Positions 41,680 to 64,000 of a stretch of 64,000 nt of DNA are shown here, piece after piece. The DNA lies in assembly GCF_029227915.1 (NCBI RefSeq), contig NC_079883.1, forward strand, positions 3,596,001-3,660,000, in the 5' to 3' direction. The position numbers and the translations under genes are program-made. Under the pieces are notes generated by a model. The model saw nothing but the letters and a program-made list of their open reading frames with translations, did not search any database and was not told where the DNA came from. Every line of letters starts with the position of its first letter. Within the stretch, counting starts at the first letter, position 1. Source of the stretch: Hydractinia symbiolongicarpus (Eukaryota > Cnidaria > Hydrozoa > Anthoathecata > Hydractiniidae).

Positions 41680-42663
41680 ATGGTGCAGGCCTTGTCGAAT
41701 GATGTCATATATTTTCGTCAAGCTAATTATGCTGAGAGTACTAAGAAGAACTACCGTACATATCTTACTACTTATAAAAAATTTTGTTACATGCTGTCTG
41801 TGCCTTTAGTCCCAGCCACTACTAGTTTTTTGTGCTTATATGCAGCCTATCTTGCCAAGTTTCTTCTGCCGCAGTCACTCTGTTTGTATATTTCGTTCGT
41901 TGATTTATTACATAAGGAAATGGGGTTTCCTAATCCGCTTAATGAAAACTGGATACTGTCATCAGTCCTCAAGGGTATTAGACGAGTGTTGGGAGTCCCT
42001 CCTCGACCTCGTCTGCCTATTACCCCAGATTTATTGGTTCAGATCCGTTCACGCCTTAATCTTAACTGCAGTTACCATGCCTCATTTTGGGCTATTTGTG
42101 TAGTTGCATTTTTTGGGTTATTTCGTAAGGTACATTTGTTGCCATTTTCATGTAATACCTTTAATCCTGGGCGGCAGTTTACCAAGTCAGACTTCTCCTT
42201 TTCAAACTCAACTGTTTACATAGCCGTTCGCTGGAGCAAGACCATTCAACTAGGACAGCGTATTATTACTGTGCCTTTGTTGGCTGCTCCCAAATCTATA
42301 TTGTGTCCAGTAACCGCTAAACAACATGCATTTTCATTTACGGCTGGGGCTCCTAAAACCACCCAAGCATTTTGCTGGTTAGGGGATTCAACTACCATAC
42401 CTAATGTCTTCACATATAAGTCCTTTATGACTTGTATGTCTCGGATCCTCTCAGAAATCGGCATTCCTCCTGAGCAATATGGTACCCACTCGTTTCGTCG
42501 TGGGGGTGCTACCTTTGCTCTGGAGGCTGGAGTGTCATTGCATGTTATATCCCTTTTGGGTGACTGGAAGTCAGATTCCATGTTCTTATATCTCCATATG
42601 CCTTTATCTCAGCGAATATCTGCCCAGCGTGCTATGGCATCACACCTACCTCCTATTCCCTAA
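41680..42663 (+). CDS. Tyrosine recombinase of the DIRS/Ngaro element
   Basis: I chose ATG 41680 because the in-frame sequence upstream is a T-rich tract coding only Phe, Tyr and Ile. The product is about 327 residues. An N-terminal SAM-like domain (NYAESTKKNYRTYLTTYKKF) precedes the catalytic domain. Catalytic residues seen: Arg in FFGLFRKVHLL, His and Arg in THSFRRGGATF, Trp in LLGDWKSD and Tyr in MFLYLHM. The frame is open throughout. It would insert the circular DNA copy without a target duplication. It overlaps nothing and ends at TAA 42661-42663. Confidence 0.88.
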   Translation: MVQALSNDVIYFRQANYAESTKKNYRTYLTTYKKFCYMLSVPLVPATTSFLCLYAAYLAKFLLPQSLCLYISFVDLLHKEMGFPNPLNENWILSSVLKGIRRVLGVPPRPRLPITPDLLVQIRSRLNLNCSYHASFWAICVVAFFGLFRKVHLLPFSCNTFNPGRQFTKSDFSFSNSTVYIAVRWSKTIQLGQRIITVPLLAAPKSILCPVTAKQHAFSFTAGAPKTTQAFCWLGDSTTIPNVFTYKSFMTCMSRILSEIGIPPEQYGTHSFRRGGATFALEAGVSLHVISLLGDWKSDSMFLYLHMPLSQRISAQRAMASHLPPIP

Positions 42664-42998
42664 CACTTCTTATTCACTTTGGATTGGCACTTTTACTAGT
42701 CGCATTCAGATATGATTTTTCCTGCAGTGACACAGATTCTTGCTCCTACTTCATTTATCCGTAACGAGGACTTTTTTAGCTCATAGTCATAAGCACTATT
42801 ATAGAGCCTGTATATATTTATAGTACCTTTATATTACGTAAAGATTTTTATTATGCTTGCTTTAAGACTTATTGCTACACTTGTATGTATATAGCTAGTA
42901 AGGGTTTTGTATGTTTTTAATTGTGTTTTGTACATTTTACATATTTCTGAAGAACTAGTACTTTCTGCATTCCGGTGTTTTTGATGGGTGAGTTTAAT

Positions 42999-43302
42999 AT
43001 GACTTAAACTCACACAGTAAAAACGCAAATATGCAGTAAACAGTTCTATTAGCAAGAATACTAAAAACAACAACAAATAAATACAAAGAGCAGCGAGCAT
43101 ACACAAAAACAACTAAATATATACAACGATAAATGAGTGAGCATACTACTATATAAAGACGAAAGCTTAGTCTATATTACAAATATATACATAGTAGGTA
43201 ATGCGAATATCCAAATCCAAATGTATGTTAAATTGTAAATTAGGAATGTGTGGTAAGGTGCAATGCCATGATACGGACAGGCGCTGAGATAGTGGCATGT
43301 GT
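42999..43302 (-). repeat. DIRS/Ngaro 3'-end repeat, second copy
   Basis: A direct repeat of 40344-40657; here it is continuous with the minus-strand element. Confidence 0.75.
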
Positions 43303-44830
43303 AGGTAGAGAAACATAAAATCTGACTTCCAGTCTCCAAGAATGGAGATGGAATCCAGTGGAACCCCCGCTTCCAGTGCATATGTGGCACCACCCCGTCG
43401 AAATGAGTGAGTCTATATAGGTGGGCAGGAACCCCAAGCTCTGTCAAAACGTTCTTAATACAGGCCATAAAAGATCGATAGGTAAAAATACTAGTGGCGA
43501 ATGAGGCAGAGTCATGCTAGCATAATGCTTGAAAGTTGGCTGGTACATCAGGCGTAAGAGAAAACGCGTGAGCGACAGCAGCAACTGGGCACAAAGGTGA
43601 CGATGGAATAGCCACCAGCAGAACAATAATAGTATGCTGTCCCAACTGGATGGTTTTACTCCAGCGAACTAGTATCAACAACTATGAATGGGATAAAACA
43701 AAATCAGACCTAGTAAAGTTGATGCGAGCATTGAAGGCAGCTGACGATGTAGGTAGCAGGTGAGACTTGCGAAATAGGCCAAAAAAAATACAAGGCAAAT
43801 AGCCCAAAAAGAGGCACGCTTACTGGAATTGAGATTTAAACGAGACCGGATACCAAGAAGCAAATTTATGGTAATAGGAAGATGGGGCTGTGGTTGAACA
43901 CCAAGCATCCGCTTCATACCAGTCAGAACAGAGAAAAGGACCTATTTATGAGAGAGTGGATTATGGAACCCCATCTCCCGGTGTAGAAGTCCAACAAAAT
44001 TGAGGTACACACAAACTGACGGCAGAAGGAGAAAGCGGGCAAGGTAGGCAGCGTACATACAGAGACTTGATGCATTAGCAGGAACAATTGGGAGGTGCAT
44101 GAGTTTACAAAATTTATAATATGCAGAGCGATGAGTGCAGTAGCTCTTTTTTGTGTTAGCAGAGTAGGTGGCTTCACGAAAAAACAAAACATCAGAAAGC
44201 AGACCATGTTTGAAAGAGGCGAGATCTAGAACAAAAATAAAAAACGTCCTAAGCGATAACAAAAAACTTAGCTAATAGATAATAGTAACAGGACTCAGAC
44301 ATTTAAAAAGGCAGAGACATTTGCAGAACATATCCCTTGCAGATCAATTTGTTGCATGAAAGCAAGGATATGTGACGCATCGTCTAACTGGGAAATGTGG
44401 TCGGCTGTAACATTTTCCATCCCCGGTATATGGTAAACTTTTAAGCGAAAGTTGTAAAGAGCAGAAAGCCAAAACAGGTGCCGAAGGTACTTCATAACAA
44501 CAATGGATGTGGTACCCTTATTTAACATAGCAACAGCAGCAGTATTGTCAGTACACATGGATGGTTTTGTTTTTCCAGAAAGAACACCACCGCATCGCAG
44601 AAAACATTATGCAGAGTGCTTCTTAGAAGTTGAAGTGCATATGAGCAATGGCCAGGTGATCAACAAGAAATTCGGCTGAAGAACTGAAGAGGAAAATGAA
44701 AACCATGTGTCAACTATATAGGTTAAAATCAAAAATAATTGCAAGTGCAAGATGAAAAGAGCTACTGGTTTTACCCATTCACAGATCAAGTGTTCTTTAC
44801 GTAACAAGTCATAAGCTGACTGTTGCATAA
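42999..44830 (-). mobile_element. Second DIRS/Ngaro element, decayed, minus strand
   Basis: On the minus strand: RNase H pieces (DNTAAVAMLNKGTTS, YHIPGMENVTADHISQL; 44558-44295), a recombinase N-terminal part (REATYSANTKKSYCTHRSAY; 44262-43942), a middle part (RSRLNLNSSKRASFWAICL; 43917-43675) and the C-terminus (43468-43172). Frames are broken several times. The part beyond 44600 is not clearly alignable. It is related to, but distinct from, the plus-strand element. Confidence 0.8.
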
Positions 44831-47043
44831 TACAAGTTACACTTTTATAACCCAAACGGAAAATATATAAATTTATTTATGGTTTAAATCCAAACAACAA
44901 CTGAAAAAATTGGGTTGTGTGAACATATATATTATTGTAAGTTTGTAATGTATTTTTTATTTTTATTCTACTCATGATTATATTTTGATTTTATTATGGT
45001 AAAAAAGAGGTATATACACGTTCTAAAAATAAATATACATACTATATATCTAGTTATTTTTTTGACATATCTTCAAGTATTAAACAATCTGTACTGACAA
45101 AAAAAGTATTTTTACATTCATGCAATCAATCATTATTAACCTGGTTATCAGGTGAAGCTCTTGCTTAATAAAGGAATTGTTAGCATTTACATTATCAGTT
45201 TTTGTCTGACAAATTTATCTGATTCGAAAAACCCTGACAATAACACAGAAAAATTGGAAGCTTTTTGTTGTCAAATTTGTTGTCAAGACACAATCTAAAA
45301 AGTTGAAAAATTTCAACTTTTCAGAATTTTGTCTGGAGAGAATGATGTAATAGTTTGTTTCATTAAATTTTAATGATTTGAAAATTAGTATGATTTCAAA
45401 AGCACAAGAGGAGAAATATCTTTCAAGAAATTAAATTGTCAAAAAATTTCATAGACTTTTAAAAGGGAAAGAATGTAAAAATGTACAAAAAAGGATTAAG
45501 AACGCAAATGCAATCACCCGCCTTTGTGACAAAGTAGAAATGAGGCAAGGATTTATCAAAATCTTCTATTAGTAAAACAGCTATAAATAATTGATATGAA
45601 AACTCTCTAGACAAATTTTGGCACTCAAAATCTGATAATGTAAACGCTGCTTTAGACAGATTCTCTAGTATTTCAAAAATTTGAGCTGTTTATGCTATAG
45701 AAATTGTTTTGTCATTGAAATTATACACAGTTTTTTGTAATGCTAAAAGTAAAATAGAATACAGGTGCATAGAATGATCTACTGCAGTGGAACCTTTTTA
45801 TAGGGCTCACAACGCTCTTAACAAACACTTTTCTCTGGAACGAATAAAAGGGCAGAATTACATAGAAAAAATGCATTGATGCTTTGGCAGAATTTATTTT
45901 AAGTTGTTGCGGAATAATTATTCTGGCAAGAACAGCTGTTTTGGATCCTAGACAGTTATTTTGTTTGTTCTGTCATTTCGAAGTTTTGTGTTTTACTACC
46001 TGTCGTATTTTCCTTACCCATAAACCGCAACTTAAATTTTCGGAAAGCTAATTATCTTTTTACTAAAAATCGGATACTCGTTGTAAGAATTTATGAATTA
46101 TGGTAACCATTTCTAACCAGATTCCTAAGCAATTAAATTGCTTAAGGGTGATAAATCAGGTCAGTAGTTAAGTTATCAACTTTACGCCACAACTTACAGA
46201 TGTGAAAGCTCTTCTGTGTCTTTTAGATCTTAGCTATGTGGTGTAGTATGAGACACAAATGAAACTCCCTAAAAAATATTGTGACATAACTGTATACATA
46301 AAAACCCACCCACTGTTTTTTTAAAAAAATACTGATGTGTTTTGCAAGTTTTGCAAACTTTGATCAGCAATAGTTTTTAGTGCTATTTCAAAATCTTCTA
46401 GTTTGGCTTGTTGAAATCAAAGATCGCTTTTTCTCAGTTTTTCTTAATTCTGATAAAATATTTCTATATTTATTTTAATATATATATTTTATTAAAAATA
46501 AAATGTAAAAGCTTTTCGGCTTACGCCATCATCAGTACATAAAAATCAGTACATTTTATGTACTGATGATGGCGTAAGCCGAAAAGCTTTTACATTTTAA
46601 TTTTAATAAAATATATATATATTAAAGTACATTTACATGCCAAATTTTACTACAACATTTCTATATTTAATGTCTTGATATGAATACACATTACGGTTAA
46701 GAATGATGAAATCATGCCTGAAGGTGTATATTATTTTATTGATGGGGGTTACAATATAAATCTTGTTGCTGCCTGACCAGCTCTGCTTTAAGCTTCTAAG
46801 AAATACTCATTGAATTAAGATTGAAATTTATGTTTTAAAAAAACTAATACTTTAGAAAGATTAAATGTACATGTAAGAAGTGTTAAAATCAAACTTTTTG
46901 AGTATTAAAATGGAACATATGTGGATTATGGTTATACCATTGCATAATCCAGAAAATTTTATATTTAGTGGATTATTTGCACTAGACACTTCTAAAACAT
47001 CTTGTATTCTTACCATAGTTAAATTCGTATTGCAATAAGAGAT
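44831..47043. other. Intergenic region upstream of TTLL5
   Basis: AT-rich, with no gene seen apart from the TTLL5 start at 47044. It holds the long hairpin at 46474-46627. The TTLL5 promoter should lie at the right-hand end. Confidence 0.5.
46474..46627. repeat. Long inverted repeat (about 70-bp arms)
   Basis: The left arm includes ATGTAAAAGCTTTTCGGCTT and ACGCCATCATCAGTACATAA. The right arm is its near-exact reverse complement after a loop of about 10 bases. The outer parts are AT-rich and slightly imperfect. It looks like a foldback MITE or a retroelement end duplicated head to head. Confidence 0.75.
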
Positions 47044-62184
<15,141 letters not shown>

Positions 62185-63527
62185 GTGAGAATACTGATTT
62201 TTTTAGCTCCTTAAAATATTTTTTTTAATATAAACTGAGATAATCCCTCTGATATTTTTAAGTTGAACTGCCATCATCGTAAATCCTGGATGGAATTAAA
62301 GAATACTTAAGGATTACTTCGGGACCCGTAAAAAATTCAATACAAATTCCGGCCGTTGCTTTTTTGTACGTTTTTCGGTACAATGCAAGTTTGCTGCGGA
62401 CATAATATGAGTGTTTATATATGATATACAAGTCCTTACCCGTTGGAAAAGTCCAAAAGTTTTCCGATTAGCATAAAGTAATGAATTACTCTAAGAGATT
62501 GGAGAAAAAGGGTCGGAAGTAAAGCTGCGCGCAACCCTTTTAAACCCACAAAGTCAAAGCTCTTACTTTTCTCCGCGTGATTTAGCCAATAACTGCTGCC
62601 CGTTCAGTCGTTCCTTTCCTCCAAGGTCGTTCTTAGTCACATTTCAACAATGTGTTAAAATACAAAAATATCAGCTTTGTGTGAACATACCCTTAAATGT
62701 CGTTGTGTCATTTTTTCTTTGAATTTTAATTATTTCAATTAACTAGCCCCGCTTACATTCAACACGATTCATGATTAAAATGATTTGTGAAGAGAATTTG
62801 ACATACACCGACAAACAAACTAAAAAATTGTCATTCTTGTCTCGCATTTAATTACAGGTATTTCAATATATAATTGGTGATTTCTGCTGCCAAAAAATTA
62901 ACACTTTTGTTATCTACTTGCTTGACCATCAAAGCAAACATTTTGTTGTTTTGTGGAAAGACATCTTTTTAAAGATTGTCTACGCTAAAACCTTGAATGT
63001 TAGACTTCCTAGTTTTCAGCGCGACCATGACCTTAATTAACTTTTTGATTCAATCTAGCGTACTTGATAGCTGGATATCCTCGGAAAACTTTTTTATTCT
63101 CTTGTTCATCTACTGTTTAGAACAACTTTTAAGGAGGTAAATAGTATTGCGGATTCTTCATACCTTAAATTTTAATTTGATATTCCCCTCACCAACACGA
63201 CGAAAAGCAACCCACCGTTCAAAAATCACGTTCCTTCTCTCTCGTGTCGCGCACATAACGCCCCCTGTCAGGGGGACTTCGTCCCTACGATTTTCGTGGA
63301 CATCACATTTTATGGTAGACGGGTTATTAAACGAAATTTTTTTGTAAATTATGTATGCATGCTAAATGTGAAGTTTTCAAGCTAGATATAATAAATATCT
63401 CTGTTTTTTGTTTGTTTTTGTCTTGTTTCTTTAAACTATATAGAAACTTTTTTATCACGTTACATACAAAAAACACTAAAATATACAAAACAATGTACAA
63501 AATGGATTCGGTATTAAAATATTAGTT
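62185..63527. other. Region between the last TTLL5 exon found and the next gene
   Basis: It probably contains further TTLL5 intron and perhaps terminal exons that I could not place. A short perfect palindrome, CCCCCTGTCAGGGGG, lies near 63262-63276. Confidence 0.4.
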
Positions 63528-64000
63528 TCAGAACTCCTGAATTAATCTGTGTTGAAGATCATCCTTTTTTTTCTTATTCGCGGCAGTCTTGTGCTGCAAC
63601 CACAGGGCGGTTAGCGCCAACCCCAAACTCAACAACACACTGATCCACCCGTAAATGTAGCCTCGACTATAACGCCATTTACTCTCGGTAATGGGGATTC
63701 GATAAAGTTTTTTCTCCATAAAAACATGGGCAGTATCGTTCTTGTGATGCTGCACGGTATAAACAACCAATCCAATGATGGATAAAAATGCGACGAAAGC
63801 CTGCAGGATGGTGATTACATAGCCGCTCCATTTCATGGGATACCCCTCACATAATGACGACAGCAAAACGGTGACGAACGACAAAACAATGGTGCCGAAC
63901 GACAGTAGGCATGCTGTTATCATGGCCGCTCTAACCTGAGCGTAATACTCGCTAAACTTAAATTTTTGTTTTAAGACTTTTCCATCGAATGCTAGTTCAT
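63528..64000 (-). CDS. Multi-pass membrane protein, partial (claudin/PMP22-like tetraspan candidate)
   Basis: The minus frame is open from the window edge (FDGKVLKQKFKF and SEYYAQVRAA before the internal Met at 63923) to the stop at 63528. Three membrane segments are visible: ACLLSFGTIVLSFVTVLL, YVITILQAFVAFLSIIGLVV and IYGWISVLLSLGLALTALWL. A fourth would lie upstream, beyond the window. A basic, Lys-rich cytosolic tail (KKKKDDLQHRLIQEF) follows. The spacing fits claudin/PMP22-type four-span proteins with the first loop cut off, but no diagnostic motif is in view. It could be another small tetraspan family. Confidence 0.6.
   Translation of the reverse strand, partial: ELAFDGKVLKQKFKFSEYYAQVRAAMITACLLSFGTIVLSFVTVLLSSLCEGYPMKWSGYVITILQAFVAFLSIIGLVVYTVQHHKNDTAHVFMEKKLYRIPITESKWRYSRGYIYGWISVLLSLGLALTALWLQHKTAANKKKKDDLQHRLIQEF

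Larger units (their letters stand above)
40658..42998 (+). mobile_element. DIRS/Ngaro-type tyrosine-recombinase retrotransposon, 5'-truncated
   Basis: It encodes the end of a reverse transcriptase, RNase H and a tyrosine recombinase, the defining set of DIRS-order elements. The finger and palm parts of the reverse transcriptase are missing. It begins abruptly at the edge of the 314-bp repeat. The noncoding 3' region runs from 42664 to about 42998 and ends GGTGAGTTTAAT, where it meets the second element tail to tail. Confidence 0.85.

Overview
The window looks like nuclear DNA of an AT-rich early-branching animal, most likely a cnidarian and possibly a hydrozoan. That assignment is an inference from three intron-rich host genes (RETSAT, DNAAF1, TTLL5), cnidarian-style tRNA-derived SINEs, DIRS/Ngaro and non-LTR retroelements, and virus-like elements of a type known from cnidarian genomes. 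I ran no database search.

Layout. Bases 1-2525 are intergenic, with a GTTCGA-type minisatellite and a doubtful retroelement scrap. Bases 2526-23441 are one composite block made of two related Polinton/adintovirus-like DNA elements, one inside the other. The OUTER element has short inverted terminal repeats (2526-2681 and 23343-23441) and a 5-bp target duplication, AATGC. It carries a decayed capsid gene, a gene of 18-residue Cys/His repeats present twice in opposite orientation, integrase and small membrane-protein remnants, and a protein-primed family-B DNA polymerase. That polymerase gene is cut by the INNER element (10447-22655, 12.2 kb), which has ~256-bp inverted terminal repeats and its own 5-bp duplication, GCCCG. 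The inner element carries, left to right, two short helical-repeat genes, a TFIIS-type zinc ribbon, several small genes, a membrane protein, a penton-like candidate broken by a SINE, a coiled-coil gene, an intact double-jelly-roll-like capsid gene, a membrane gene, integrase and polymerase. Almost every gene in both elements is broken. The exceptions I see are the capsid gene at 15349-16620, the SAP/Rho-N-like gene at 12569-12844 and the small gene at 6929-7153. Gaps between element genes hold strong short palindromes, and many starts follow an AATAAA-type motif.

Bases 23631-31516 (+) are a six-exon RETSAT gene starting only 190 bp from the outer element. Bases 34083-36419 (-) are the last three exons of DNAAF1. 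Bases 37757-38800 are a 5'-truncated non-LTR retrotransposon. Bases 40344-44830 are two DIRS/Ngaro-type elements arranged tail to tail. Bases 47044-62184 (+) are about 25 exons of TTLL5, whose first intron holds a second decayed LINE (47523-49800). The window ends in a partial multi-pass membrane protein gene on the minus strand. Introns and gaps hold several MITE-like elements, two long hairpins (31698-31781 and 46474-46627), a tRNA-like unit and a minisatellite.

How the parts relate. The element genes form a virus-like toolkit: polymerase for protein-primed replication, integrase for insertion, capsid and penton-like proteins for a particle, membrane proteins, and a TFIIS-like transcription factor. 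I see no packaging ATPase or capsid protease. The host genes (retinoid metabolism, dynein-arm assembly, tubulin glutamylation) have no functional link to the elements.
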